Origin: Nitrospira sp. | Lineage (GTDB): Bacteria; Nitrospirota; Nitrospiria; Nitrospirales; Nitrospiraceae | Length of the DNA stretch: 64,000 nucleotides | Reading direction: 5' to 3' | Assembly (NCBI GenBank): GCA_005116835.1 | Contig: SWDM01000018.1 | Location: forward strand, 479,499 to 543,498 | Shown here: positions 53,189-62,923 of the stretch, in pieces | How the letters are laid out: each line of letters starts with the position of its first letter | Position numbering within the stretch: the first letter of the stretch is position 1 | Made by a program: the position numbers and the translations under genes | The notes under the pieces: model-generated | Seen by the model: the letters and a program-made list of their open reading frames with translations, nothing else | Databases searched by the model: none | What the model was told of the DNA's origin: nothing

Positions 53189-54432
53189 GCGGCCACCTGC
53201 CTGAGAACAGCTTCGACATCGAGACCTTCTCGAACCGCACTCCGAACATCACGAATCGTCCGCCCTCCCTCTGGTTCATGCACTAAATCCAAGGGAACTG
53301 GTGGAAAGCATGTCTTGCCGGATTGGTCTCTGCAGATATACAGAAGGGGCAGGTGGGCTTTCCCCGGCGCAATGGCGCCGACAACAGCCAGCTCCCCGGA
53401 ACTCAGGGCCACCACACTGTACAACGGATACACGCCGATCGCTCGAATCAAGTACGACACAACCCGCGAGAGCGCTTCATCGGCTCGATGCCGTTGGTAG
53501 AGCTGCGTCAGCGCCTGATTTGAAGACATCGGAGTGAGACCTGTCTGTCCGGTAACAAGCTCATCATACTGGTCGATAATTCCAATCAATCGAGTCGCTT
53601 CATGATGTGCCGCTGACATCTCCCCTGTCTGTTCAGTCTGCATGGTCAGATTATGATGACCCCTCACAATGGCGAGAACAGCCTGGTCGCACGATCCGCT
53701 TTTTTCGAGGATTGTGCCCCCTTGAGTCGTGTGGCTCTCGTACAGAGCCTGTTGAGCCGGCGACATCGTGCTCGATCGCTTCACAATATTCCGGGGTAAG
53801 CACGTAAGTCCAATGTCATGCAGCAATCCCCCGGTCCCCAATTGCTGCAACTGTTTACGAGAATACTTCAGGGCCTGCCCAAGCATCACGGAAAGCGTAC
53901 ACACTGTCAAACCATGTTCGTGAAGCGTTGGATCTGGCTGTCGTAATCCTAGCACTGCATAACAGGCGGCCTGCGCATCAAGAATGTCGCCAATAACCTC
54001 GTCAGTGAACTGGCAGGCAGCATCATACTGTACGAGCCTGGTTTGGCGCGTCTGCTCAAATAGGTCATTCAGACGGTTTACAAATTCGCCACGACGCTGT
54101 TTTGCTTTTGAAAGATTCTCCGCTAGCATAACTGCAGAGGGTAGCAAAGATGGTGCACCGGAAGAAGCAGCAGGGTGGAATGGCGAGGGGCTTTCGACAA
54201 GAACAGTCTCGACCAACGCCGATCGAGAGGGTTCAAGGTCGACAACATCCAGCCCCTGCTCTGTGTCGATTGTCACCTCGGTGATTCCAGCACGCCGAAG
54301 GGCCTCGATTTCCGATTGAACCTTGATCTTGAACTTATGGCGAAGAAACGGCGTCTGCAACCACGATCGGTCTACGCCGATCAGGTACATGCCAACTATG
54401 AGACGAGTGAGGGGAATGGTCCGTTGGGCCAC
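53185..54432 (-). CDS. HD-GYP-type c-di-GMP phosphodiesterase-like protein (degenerate GYP)
   Basis: 415 residues from GTG 54432. The N-terminal DUF3391 domain (IPLTRLIVGMYLIGVDRSWL, FKIKVQSEIEALRRAGI) commonly precedes HD-GYP domains. The HD core has HEHGLTVCTLSVML, LGTGGLLHDIGLTCLP, then YESHTTQGGTIL and VRGHHNLTM. The GYP loop expected after the HH pair is replaced by QTEQTGEMSAAHHEATRL, so hydrolysis of c-di-GMP may be reduced or lost. C-terminal 100 residues are the domain that often follows. Coupled to the hybrid kinase downstream. Confidence 0.85.
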   Translation of the reverse strand: MAQRTIPLTRLIVGMYLIGVDRSWLQTPFLRHKFKIKVQSEIEALRRAGITEVTIDTEQGLDVVDLEPSRSALVETVLVESPSPFHPAASSGAPSLLPSAVMLAENLSKAKQRRGEFVNRLNDLFEQTRQTRLVQYDAACQFTDEVIGDILDAQAACYAVLGLRQPDPTLHEHGLTVCTLSVMLGQALKYSRKQLQQLGTGGLLHDIGLTCLPRNIVKRSSTMSPAQQALYESHTTQGGTILEKSGSCDQAVLAIVRGHHNLTMQTEQTGEMSAAHHEATRLIGIIDQYDELVTGQTGLTPMSSNQALTQLYQRHRADEALSRVVSYLIRAIGVYPLYSVVALSSGELAVVGAIAPGKAHLPLLYICRDQSGKTCFPPVPLDLVHEPEGGRTIRDVRSAVREGLDVEAVLRQVAA

Positions 54433-54703
54433 CGGGTCAGATCCTCATAAGTACTGAGTACATACAGCTCTACCTTATCGGTATGTCTTCGTAATACTTC
54501 AATTCGCACTCCTGGTCTGGAGAAGCTATTCTTCGCGGTGTTCATTGTGATCGGTTCTCACACCGTCGTCTCTTAAGCCTCGAAGTACGTGGGAATCAAG
54601 TTCTTCAGACAATTGGCCGATAAGTGTATCGATGGGGGTTAAAGGACTATCCCTCCTATGTAGCTGGAATTGAAGCCTGACAAAGCCCCCCTGGAGGTGC
54701 CTG

Positions 54704-55057
54704 ATGATCGGCGCAATACACTCCGCTCTCTCAGGACTCACTGCATTTTCGACACAGATCGATGTCACCGCTCATAACGTGGCCAACGTCAATACCAACG
54801 GGTTCAAGAAATCCAGAACGGAGTTGGTCGCAGTGGAAACCGGGGGAGTACTTCCGGTTATTCAGAAGAATCAGTCGGCTGGTCCATTCATCCTGAACAA
54901 CACAGGCTATGGCCCCGCTCAGTTGGAATTATCGAACGTCGATCTCGGAGAGGAAGCCGTCAACCAGATTCTCGCGCAGCGGGGATTTGAAGCCAATATT
55001 AGCACCCTGAAAACAGTAGACGATATGTTGGGCACCATTCTGGATATCAGGAAATAA
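54704..55057 (+). CDS. orphan flagellar basal-body rod-like protein
   Basis: 117 residues, CTGGAGG before ATG 54704. N-terminal rod motif IHSALSGLTAFSTQIDVTAHNVANVNTNGFK (seen in pieces: SALSGLTAFSTQIDV and NVANVNTNGFK) and C-terminal Flg_bbr_C motif VDLGEEAVNQILAQRGFEANI ending LGTILDIRK. It resembles FlgC or FlgG ends joined with the middle removed, somewhat shorter than FlgC (about 135 residues). No other flagellar gene is in the window, so it may be a misplaced rod protein or have a different job. Confidence 0.82.
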   Translation: MIGAIHSALSGLTAFSTQIDVTAHNVANVNTNGFKKSRTELVAVETGGVLPVIQKNQSAGPFILNNTGYGPAQLELSNVDLGEEAVNQILAQRGFEANISTLKTVDDMLGTILDIRK

Positions 55058-55141
55058 CCAGCCCTTCCTGCGACAGGAAAACCACCTCGCAGAATGAATG
55101 CCGCGTAGCATTCCGCTCAGGCAGTATGGTATGTCGAGCTC

Positions 55142-57325
55142 ATGGCTGGCCCCATTCTGCTCCTCACCCCTCCGCTCACTCAGTTGAATACTCCCTACCC
55201 TTCCACCGCCTACCTCACGGGATTCCTCCTTGGCCGAGGGATTAAAGCCTCTCAAGCAGACATCGGCATCGAAATGGTGCTCCGGCTCTTTTGTCGATCG
55301 GGACTCCAAGCCCTGTTTGCGCAGGTGCGCGAGCGCGAAGATGAGTTGCCCGGTGAAGCCAGACAGATGTTGGCGGTCGAGCCGGCCTATCTGAACGCCA
55401 TCGACCCGGTCATTGAATTTCTGCAAGGACACAACCCCTCCTTAGCCTTGCTCATCGCCCGCCCAGGGTTTCTTCCCCAAGGCCCTCGGTTTGCCGGTCA
55501 GAGAGAAAGCGCTGCGTCATTTCGTGCCTTGCCGGAACAGGATCGCGCGAAACGGTTCGCCACTTTGTATCTCGAAGACCTGGCGGATTTGACCCAGGCG
55601 ACCGTCTCTCCTCATTTCGCCCTGAGCCGCTATGCAGAACATATCGCCCGGGCAGCCTCATCGTTCGAAACTATCATCGATGCGGTAGCCGTCCCTCCGA
55701 CACTGACGGATCGCTTCATGCTCGAATCCTTATGGGAACATCTTGAGCGCCTTAATCCCTCGCTCGTCTGCCTGACTGTGCCCTTTCCCGGAAACCTCTA
55801 TGGTGCGTTTCGCATGGCCCACTCGATCAAGAGTCAACGACCCGACATCGCCATTGCCCTTGGTGGCGGATATGCCAACACGGAGCTTCGACGTCTGTCG
55901 GACCCCCGCGTATTCGACTATGTCGATTACGTCACTCTCGACGACGGGGAACGGCCTCTACTTTCGCTGATCGAACATCTGGCAGGCGCTAGACCTCGCA
56001 CAGGGCTCTGCCGGACGTTCTGTCGCGACAAGGATCGAGTGGTCTTTGCGAATGATACGTCTGATCGGGACTTCAGCATGGATGAGGTCGGTTGTCCGAC
56101 CTATAGCGGCCTCACCTTGAATCGCTATCTCACGATCTTAGACAGTACGAACCCAATGCATCGCCTCTGGTCGGAAGGCCATTGGAACAAACTCACAGTC
56201 GCCCACGGCTGTTACTGGAAGCAATGTACGTTTTGTGATGTCGGACTCAACTACATCAGCCGTTATGAAATGACACCGACCGATCGTCTCATCCTGCAGA
56301 TCGAACAACTGATCGCCGAGACAGGCTGCCGGGGGTTCCACTTTGTCGATGAGGCAGCCCCTCCTGCTGCTTTGAAATCGCTCGCCTTGGCACTACTGGA
56401 ACGAGGCATCACGATTTCATGGTGGGGCAATATCCGATTTGAAGAGGCCTTCTCACCGGACCTCTGCCGCCTCTTGGCAGCCTCCGGCTGCATCGCCGTG
56501 ACGGCAGGACTCGAAGCGGCTTCGGACCGCCTGCTGGAGAAGATCAAGAAAGGGATTACCGTCGATCAGACTGCGCACGTGGCGGCAGCCTTCAAAGACG
56601 CAGGCATTCTCATTCACGCCTATCTTATGTACGGTTGTCCCTCTGAGACAGTGCAAGAAACGGTGGATTCGCTGGAACGAGTGCGGCAACTGTTCACGGC
56701 AGACCTGATTCAATCTGCCTTCTGGCATCGCTTCACCGCCACAGCCCATAGCCCGATCGGGCTCCAGCCTGCTGCCCATGGATTGCGCATCTTGGGTCCT
56801 AAATTCCAGGGTTTCGCGGAAAATGACTTTCTACATGAGGATCAACGTGGCAAAACACCGGAGTGGCTAGGCGAAGGCTTACGGCGGTCGATACTGAATT
56901 ATCTCGAAGGGAGCGGGCTCTCATTGGACGTCCGCCAGTGGTTTGACCATTCCGTGCCAAAGCCACGTGTCTCCTCCACATGGATACGCCAACTTCTCAA
57001 GAAAAGAATTATTGAGGATAACCCACAGACGGAACGGCGGTTGGTATGGCTCGGTGGGCAACCAGTCTGTGAACCTGCCGGAAAAAGAACGAGGCTCATT
57101 CTGCCGGGACGTACCAGCGACCAAGCCGTCACAATCTCTAACCAACAGGCTCAGTGGCTTGGCAGTCTGATTCAACAATCTACACCGCAAAATAGTCCAT
57201 CGCGTCCCTATCCCCTGCTCCGGGAAGCGAAAGCCTCATTCCCAGGAACTGTAAAGGAGTTTGAAACATTCCTTGATACGGCCTCCTGGAAAAAAATTCG
57301 CTATGCCGGTCTACTGCTCGCATAG
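55142..57325 (+). CDS. B12-binding-type radical SAM enzyme
   Basis: 727 residues. The N-terminal part (LLLTPPLTQLNTPYPSTAYL, DIAIALGGGYANTEL) is the cobalamin-binding-like Rossmann domain of this superfamily; the iron-sulfur motif is HGCYWKQCTFCDVG (CX4CX2C spacing, common in this branch), followed by FHFVDEAAPPAALKSLA, ITISWWGNIRFEEAF and AGLEAASDRLLEKIKKG, the strands of the radical SAM barrel. The substrate cannot be predicted. It lies alone between the flagellar rod-like gene and a repeat. The final 150 residues have no recognised fold. Confidence 0.88.
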   Translation: MAGPILLLTPPLTQLNTPYPSTAYLTGFLLGRGIKASQADIGIEMVLRLFCRSGLQALFAQVREREDELPGEARQMLAVEPAYLNAIDPVIEFLQGHNPSLALLIARPGFLPQGPRFAGQRESAASFRALPEQDRAKRFATLYLEDLADLTQATVSPHFALSRYAEHIARAASSFETIIDAVAVPPTLTDRFMLESLWEHLERLNPSLVCLTVPFPGNLYGAFRMAHSIKSQRPDIAIALGGGYANTELRRLSDPRVFDYVDYVTLDDGERPLLSLIEHLAGARPRTGLCRTFCRDKDRVVFANDTSDRDFSMDEVGCPTYSGLTLNRYLTILDSTNPMHRLWSEGHWNKLTVAHGCYWKQCTFCDVGLNYISRYEMTPTDRLILQIEQLIAETGCRGFHFVDEAAPPAALKSLALALLERGITISWWGNIRFEEAFSPDLCRLLAASGCIAVTAGLEAASDRLLEKIKKGITVDQTAHVAAAFKDAGILIHAYLMYGCPSETVQETVDSLERVRQLFTADLIQSAFWHRFTATAHSPIGLQPAAHGLRILGPKFQGFAENDFLHEDQRGKTPEWLGEGLRRSILNYLEGSGLSLDVRQWFDHSVPKPRVSSTWIRQLLKKRIIEDNPQTERRLVWLGGQPVCEPAGKRTRLILPGRTSDQAVTISNQQAQWLGSLIQQSTPQNSPSRPYPLLREAKASFPGTVKEFETFLDTASWKKIRYAGLLLA

Positions 57326-57328
57326 AAG

Positions 57329-57453
57329 CAGGATGCTGAAAAAGGCCGCCAGCGTCGTTCTCGCATCGTTCAGATCCTCAACGTACCCCAGAGGGTACAC
57401 CTCCGAGCCTTCACTCGCTGCGGCCTTGCTGGACGGACTTTTTGAGCATCCTG
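57329..57453 (+). repeat. ~120-bp palindromic repeat (GCTGAAAAA family), copy 5
   Basis: CAGGATGCTGAAAAAGGCCGCCAGC ... GCTGGACGGACTTTTTGAGCATCCTG; core CCTCAACGTACCCCAGAGGGTACACC. The outer AGGATGCT/AGCATCCT ends pair perfectly. It lies just after the radical SAM gene. Confidence 0.9.
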
Positions 57454-57600
57454 CAAAGGCATTCTCTTCTTGTCTTAATGGTAAGCGAGAGCACCGCGGA
57501 ACCAGAATATTATGAATTGTCAATCACCTGCCCGGACCTTCGAACTTGATTCTTGTTGTACATCATGAGACGTTACCGTCCATAAAAGGAAACCGCATCT

Positions 57601-57936
57601 ATGTTCTTACTCCAGACCGCTGGGCTCTTCGTTCTCACGGCTCTCGCCGAAATTCTCGGCTGCTTTCTCCCGTATCTCTGGCTTCGCAAGGACGGATCGA
57701 TCTGGCTCTTGATTCCGGCGGCGCTCAGCCTCGTCGCCTTTGTCTGGCTCCTCACTCTCCACCCTGCCGCCAGTGGACGGGTCTATGCAGCCTATGGCGG
57801 TGTATACGTGGCAGCAGCCCTCGTCTGGCTGAAGGTCGTGGACGGCGAGAAACTCTCCGTCTTCGACTGGACTGGAGCCGGAATTGCCATGCTTGGTATG
57901 GCGGTTATCGTCTTTGGCTGGACCGCGAAGGAATAA
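57601..57936 (+). CDS. ynfA: YnfA/UPF0060-family small membrane protein
   Basis: 111 residues with four membrane helices and the family motifs [33 protein letters not shown] and [19 protein letters not shown]. These small proteins resemble drug/metabolite transporters, but the function is unproven. AAAGGAAA lies about eight bases before the ATG. A strong hairpin follows. Confidence 0.92.
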   Translation: MFLLQTAGLFVLTALAEILGCFLPYLWLRKDGSIWLLIPAALSLVAFVWLLTLHPAASGRVYAAYGGVYVAAALVWLKVVDGEKLSVFDWTGAGIAMLGMAVIVFGWTAKE

Positions 57937-57956
57937 AACGAATGCTTGAAAAACAA

Positions 57957-57989
57957 AGGGCGGGAGAAGTTCTACGCTTCTCCCGCCCT
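57957..57989. terminator. bidirectional hairpin terminator
   Basis: AGGGCGGGAGAAG-TTCTACG-CTTCTCCCGCCCT, a perfect 13-bp stem. On the minus strand it is followed by TTTGTTTTTC, so it fits as a rho-independent terminator for the peroxiredoxin gene; it also ends ynfA from the other side. Confidence 0.85.
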
Positions 57990-58013
57990 CAATAATACAA
58001 GCCAAACCGTTTG

Positions 58014-58649
58014 TTACTTATTCGGCTGCGGGGTATAGCGCAGATAGGGTTTCACACTCCTGAAGCCCTTGGGGAACAGCGTCTTTGCTTCGGCGTCGTT
58101 TACAGCCGGAGTGATGATGCAATCCTCCCCGTCTTTCCAGTTAGCCGGCGTCGCCACCTTGAACTTCGAGGTCAATTGAAGCGAATCAATGACGCGAAGC
58201 AATTCGTCGAAATTCCGCCCACATGAAGCAGGATAGGTCAATGTTAACTTTACCTTTTTATCCGGCCCGATGATAAATACTGATCGGACGGTCATGTTGT
58301 CCATCGCGTTCGGATGGATCATGTCGTAGAGGGTTGCGACCTTCTTATCCGGGTCGGCAATGATCGGATAGTTCATGGTCGTCTTTTGCGTCTCATTGAT
58401 GTCATTGATCCAGCCCTTGTGCGAATCCAATGGATCGACGCTGACAGCGATAACTTTCACACCCCGCTTCTTGAAATCCGGCGTAATCTTGGCGACAGTC
58501 CCCAACTCGGTCGTGCAGACGGGGGTATAGTCCTTCGGGTGCGAGAAGAGAATCCCCCATCCGCCACCCAACCACTCGTGAAAGTTGACGGTCCCTTCAG
58601 TAGTCTCTGCCGTAAAGTTCGGCGCCTCATCTCCCAGTCGTATTGCCAT
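58014..58649 (-). CDS. 1-Cys peroxiredoxin (Prx6 type)
   Basis: 211 residues with GGGAGG before ATG 58649. Peroxidatic cysteine C45 in SHPKDYTPVCTTELG, conserved arginine region NMTVRSVFIIGPDKK and the long C-terminal domain (VATPANWKDGEDCIITP) typical of Prx6-type enzymes. It reduces hydrogen peroxide and organic peroxides. A second cysteine (ASCGRNFDE) is conserved in many relatives. Ends at the hairpin at 57957-57989. Confidence 0.94.
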   Translation of the reverse strand: MAIRLGDEAPNFTAETTEGTVNFHEWLGGGWGILFSHPKDYTPVCTTELGTVAKITPDFKKRGVKVIAVSVDPLDSHKGWINDINETQKTTMNYPIIADPDKKVATLYDMIHPNAMDNMTVRSVFIIGPDKKVKLTLTYPASCGRNFDELLRVIDSLQLTSKFKVATPANWKDGEDCIITPAVNDAEAKTLFPKGFRSVKPYLRYTPQPNK

Positions 58650-58739
58650 GGTAACCTCCCTTATTCAAGCCAATGAATCTACTCGCTATCTCGATACGAT
58701 ACTGTTCTTCCTAGACGAAGTGCAAGGGGGAACCAAGTC

Positions 58740-61679
58740 TTATTCGCCAGCCGTAATATTCAATCGATTTCTCACCTTTTCGTGATCCGACGCGGTCAGA
58801 TCAACTTCGGTCAAGAACACACGCTCGTCAGCAAGCTTGCCATCTCCGGCTAATTGTCCACGCATCTGTTCCGCCCGTTGCTGCGCCAGGAGGCGGAGAT
58901 CCGAATCAGGAACCGGTATGGCGGCAACGAGCTGTTGACGCATATCCTCGATCGTAGGCGGTTTCGAAACGACCTGAGCACCCTCCGCCGGCGTCGCCAC
59001 CGGTTGCTGGCTGCGCTGTTGATCAAAAAGTTCTTTGATCGCACGTTCCTCCTCAACCATCGGCAGATCAATCTCTTTTGATACCATCTTCCCCTGCTGC
59101 CACTTGGCAAGCAGTTGTGCTTTGAGCTTCTGAAGACCCAGCACCTTTCGATCACGAACTGGGTCCGCAGTGCCGGTGATCTCCAGGCGCAAACCGGGCC
59201 GTTCCTCGAGTCCCTTCACCAAGGTTTCGAACTTCTTCAACTCCTCATCAGCCACCGTCGCGCTGCCGGAAGGGAACTCGATGAACTGTAAATCCTCTTC
59301 GGCCCCACCGCCCGGAATGAGCTTTCCCATCAGGGTAAACGGAGACGCCACAATTTTCGTGAGCAGATTGAGCAATGTCGAGATCACCACCCTGCCGTAC
59401 TTGAAGTCGGGATCCTTCAGGTCGCCGCGAATGGGCAGATCGATGTCGATGCGTCCCTTGCGGTCCTTCAAGAGCGCCACAGCCAACTTCACAGGAAGCG
59501 ACGTGGCATCCGGACTGTCGACCTTCTCTCCGAACGTCAGTTGATCGACCAGCACTTTATTTTCCGCTTCAAGTTGTTTTTTTGAGATCTTGTAGCGCAA
59601 GTCGAGCGAGAGCTTTCCCTTCGACAAGCCATAGCCTACATACTTGCCGCTGTACGGGCTTTCCGCTGTCAGATCCATACCCCCTAGGGTAATGGCGAGA
59701 TCCGTAAATGCATCCTCGCTCAAGGGATTGATGGTCCCCACAATCTTGAGTGGCGCCGCCTGACCCACTCGACCAGCAAGGTCGACGTCCGCCCTGGCCA
59801 ATTGCTTTGACGACAATCCCTTGATCGTACCAGTGAAATTGGACAGCCCGGTCTGAACGGGAGGTTGTACCGACTCATCCCGAAACGTCACGGCCGCTTT
59901 GGCCAGTTTCACCACACCGACCGTCACAGGAATGGGTGGGTTCTTGGCTTTCTGAGGCTTCACAGCCTTCTCATCGGCTGAGGCCGAAGACGGCGACTCA
60001 GCGGCAAGCTTGCCGAGGTTCAATCCGCCGTCCGGCTGCACCACGAGATGCGCCATGGGCTGCTGAATACCCACCTCTTTAATCGAGACTGTGGTTGGAT
60101 CGACGGTCACACGAATTCCGTTGAGGGACAACGCTTGCAGCGAGGCCACCTCATAACCCTGGTCGCGATCAGCCACACTCAATCCCTCGACACCGAGGCT
60201 GCCTTCATACGTCATAAGCGGACCGCTTGGATGTTCGGTAGCAAGATGCATCGACCCATCAAGATTGATCGTGCCGAACTGAATATCGATCCGCGCAAAT
60301 TTCTCAAAATACGGCTGGAACGGCCTGATCGCAATGTCCTTCAGCGCCAAAGTGACATCGGCCTGAAACGGATTGGGTAGCACCGATCCGTTCACACGGA
60401 TCGTTCCGGTCCCATTCAGCTGCATCCCCACCTCAATCGGCAGGGCCTTTGTGATTGGAACCCGCACGTCATGGGTCTTGACAGTCAGGGCCCTCACCTC
60501 GACATGGGCTGGAGTGGGCAAGGTGCGATCGTCGAAATCGATCGAATCATCCTGCAGCGTGATCTCCTTGAGCCAGACTGCCCACGGCTTTTCATCTTTG
60601 GGTTTCGGCGAAGAACTGCTCGCTGCAGACGGAGACTGTGCAGGATCCACAGGAGCGAACATCTGCTGATAATTTAAGGTGCCGTCCGGATTCAACCAAG
60701 CAGTGAACGACGCACGCTCAACTACGATGTTTCCAACTGTGACTTCGTGCGTCGCGAGATCCACATCGACACCCCCTACGCTCAACACCGGAATCGTGAT
60801 CTCCGGATCAAGGCTCCCGTCTTCCCTGACCGCAAGCTTTTCGATCCGGACGTTCGCCTGTAATACTTGCATCTTCATGGGAGTCGCACTCGCATCAAGC
60901 TCATACCTGGCATCAGCTGCAACGGTCCCATCGGTGATGTCGAAGCGGAATCGATCATGGAGATATTGCCACAGGCCGGCCAGCTTCACGCCGGAGAGGG
61001 AAAACTTGCCGGAGGAGTGAATCGGTTCGAGCGAGACAGTGCCGGCCCAGGAGAGAGTTTCGCCCTTGCCCAACTCCGCCGTGAAGGCATATGAATTGTC
61101 GCCGCCAGGTTTGGTGTGAAAGTTCTTGAGCACAATATGTATCGGGACGATATCGAGCGAATAGGGTTTGGGCTTCGATTCATCGCGAAATTCGACAGCC
61201 CCTTGCGCGATCTCGAATTCTCCGATTTCGATCGCGGGAATCTCAGCTGAGGCCTTCTCGGCTTGCGGCGGTGGAGCCGGCTGTGACCCATCGTCCGACG
61301 GCACGAGTTCCGCCAAATTCATGCGCCCGTCTTTGAATACTCGTGCGGACACGTAGGGCATCGTGAGTCGAATCGCATCGAACACATAGGCCCGACGAAT
61401 GAGAGAGCTTGCCTGAATGTTAACAAAGAACTCTTCGAACCCGAGCAGGGCAGACTGATCCGTCTCTCGAATTTCAACGCCCGTCAACCGAAGTGAAAGC
61501 GTGAAAGGATTCAGCTCCACCTCTTTGACCAATACCGGACGTTTGAGCTTTTCGGCAACAGCGGGAATCGCGTAGGTTTTAATCAGGTAGGGAATGAGAA
61601 AAAACCCAACAAGCGCGTAGAGCGCCACCAAGGCCAGGCCAAGGATCGCAAGACGAAACGGGCGAAACAGCCAACGCAT
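58740..61679 (-). CDS. AsmA/DUF748-family inner-membrane-anchored protein
   Basis: 979 residues from ATG 61679; earlier in-frame starts would run into the tRNA gene. One N-terminal membrane helix (LAILGLALVALYALVGFFLI) followed by a long periplasmic beta-rich domain with VKEVELNPFTLSLRLTGVEI, KDGRMNLAEL and LNYQQMFAP. The DUF748 core lies around residues 80-780 and the end has an OmpA-like charged region (RLEITGTADPVRDRKVLGLQKL). Relatives of the AsmA group are thought to form lipid-conducting bridges between the membranes; the function here is inferred. Confidence 0.88.
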   Translation of the reverse strand: MRWLFRPFRLAILGLALVALYALVGFFLIPYLIKTYAIPAVAEKLKRPVLVKEVELNPFTLSLRLTGVEIRETDQSALLGFEEFFVNIQASSLIRRAYVFDAIRLTMPYVSARVFKDGRMNLAELVPSDDGSQPAPPPQAEKASAEIPAIEIGEFEIAQGAVEFRDESKPKPYSLDIVPIHIVLKNFHTKPGGDNSYAFTAELGKGETLSWAGTVSLEPIHSSGKFSLSGVKLAGLWQYLHDRFRFDITDGTVAADARYELDASATPMKMQVLQANVRIEKLAVREDGSLDPEITIPVLSVGGVDVDLATHEVTVGNIVVERASFTAWLNPDGTLNYQQMFAPVDPAQSPSAASSSSPKPKDEKPWAVWLKEITLQDDSIDFDDRTLPTPAHVEVRALTVKTHDVRVPITKALPIEVGMQLNGTGTIRVNGSVLPNPFQADVTLALKDIAIRPFQPYFEKFARIDIQFGTINLDGSMHLATEHPSGPLMTYEGSLGVEGLSVADRDQGYEVASLQALSLNGIRVTVDPTTVSIKEVGIQQPMAHLVVQPDGGLNLGKLAAESPSSASADEKAVKPQKAKNPPIPVTVGVVKLAKAAVTFRDESVQPPVQTGLSNFTGTIKGLSSKQLARADVDLAGRVGQAAPLKIVGTINPLSEDAFTDLAITLGGMDLTAESPYSGKYVGYGLSKGKLSLDLRYKISKKQLEAENKVLVDQLTFGEKVDSPDATSLPVKLAVALLKDRKGRIDIDLPIRGDLKDPDFKYGRVVISTLLNLLTKIVASPFTLMGKLIPGGGAEEDLQFIEFPSGSATVADEELKKFETLVKGLEERPGLRLEITGTADPVRDRKVLGLQKLKAQLLAKWQQGKMVSKEIDLPMVEEERAIKELFDQQRSQQPVATPAEGAQVVSKPPTIEDMRQQLVAAIPVPDSDLRLLAQQRAEQMRGQLAGDGKLADERVFLTEVDLTASDHEKVRNRLNITAGE

Positions 61680-61694
61680 GGATAAGAAGTCCTG

Positions 61695-61771
<77 letters not shown>

Positions 61772-62074
61772 ACATTGGGAAGACAGGGACTTAGCGTTTC
61801 ACCACCTGCCGCCAAGGTGTCAGGTATTACCCCTGCTAAGCCTAGTGGGCAAGCCTTACCATAGAGTGTCTGAAGTCCACACTTGGCTTGTCTTTGTACA
61901 GGAAGACCCGTTGAGTGTCCAGTAGTCACTCCCTCACAACCCGCTGTAGATTGCGAACCAAGGACCTACAGTCAGGTTAATTGATTAAATCGCTAAAGAT
62001 ATGCCCTTGCGCCTCTTTAACCACACACCTACTGTTGCGTAGTAGTGTTCAGGGTTCTTTTGAAAACCTGGGGC
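61772..62074. other. gap of 303 bases without a supported gene
   Basis: AT-richer than the region before it; begins directly after the tRNA-Arg gene. No repeat of the tRNA end was found further right, so I cannot show that a mobile element is inserted here. Confidence 0.4.
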
Positions 62075-62365
62075 CTACTCTGAATTGTATCGAGAGGACT
62101 CGCCTGCTTCCGTGTCGCCGTCTTCGATATGTTTAAACACAATAAACCCAATTGGAATTATTCCAGTTGCTGTACCGAGCATCGCAAGCCAAATACTCCA
62201 CGGCTTATTGGGAACAACCTCTTCTGCCAGAAAGTAAGTGGCGATGAGAGACGCGCAGATGAACAAATACTTTGCGAACCACCGTGGCGCTCTAATCAGA
62301 ACGGATAACTTGTGCGCGCCGAAAACGATTCCGATTGCTATCGCCAGAGCAAGAACGCCACCCAT
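62075..62365 (-). CDS. small three-helix membrane protein
   Basis: 96 residues with three membrane segments: LALAIAIGIVFGAHKLSVL, WFAKYLFICASLIATYFLA and WLAMLGTATGIIPIGFIVF, and an acidic C-terminal tail (HIEDGDTEAGESSRYNSE). No family recognised; ribosome site is weak (GAGGC). It is the only gene of ordinary size with protein-like composition in the last 2 kb. Confidence 0.55.
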   Translation of the reverse strand: MGGVLALAIAIGIVFGAHKLSVLIRAPRWFAKYLFICASLIATYFLAEEVVPNKPWSIWLAMLGTATGIIPIGFIVFKHIEDGDTEAGESSRYNSE

Positions 62366-62923
62366 GAAAAGCCTCGACTCCTACTTACCGATCAGACCGA
62401 CCCTTGCCATCATCGGCAGCCTCCCATTTACTTTTCACGATCAAAAACATATCCGCCTCGATCGTGAAGAAGGGAAGCGTGCCATTTTGCAAAATTGTAC
62501 CGCAATGAGCTTGGTGTTGAAATACGAATGATTCTTCCCTCTTCTCCTTTACGACCCCTTGGAGTGTTCTCTTCGCGACAGGGCCATACCCCTCCCGCCT
62601 CTCAGTGCTTCTCCACAATCTCGCATAATGCATTGGAGACGTATATCCGCTCACGGTGACCCAGCCCATACAGAACACTATCTATCTGCGGCTGAGATTG
62701 CACAATAGATGCGTGGGGAGGAGCATGGGGTTGAATACCCGTTGGCGCCCATGAATGACGAAAGAACGTGGAACAGTACACCTGCCGGGCAAGAACAGTT
62801 TGGGTGAGACCCATGCACAGCGGACGGCTGGACTGCGCAATCGACGGGGAAGTCAAACAGGTACGAATAGAAGGCTGGCTGGATAACGTCTTCGATGCAG
62901 ATACCTGACTTAGAATTGCTTGG

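Noticed and set aside
5101..57453. The 120-bp and TTTGG repeats as CRISPR arrays
   Set aside because: Copies are single, far apart and palindromic, without regular spacers or cas genes.
62385..62678. Minus-strand frame of 97 residues after the three-helix membrane protein
   Set aside because: No ribosome site, no family, mixed low-quality composition; overlaps other equally weak frames.
62602..62856. Minus-strand frame with IVQSQPQIDSVLYGL, resembling part of the COG3014-like protein (VDSVLYGLNGRVVRV)
   Set aside because: Only about 20 residues look alike, the rest has no protein character and there is no ribosome site; at most a decayed fragment.
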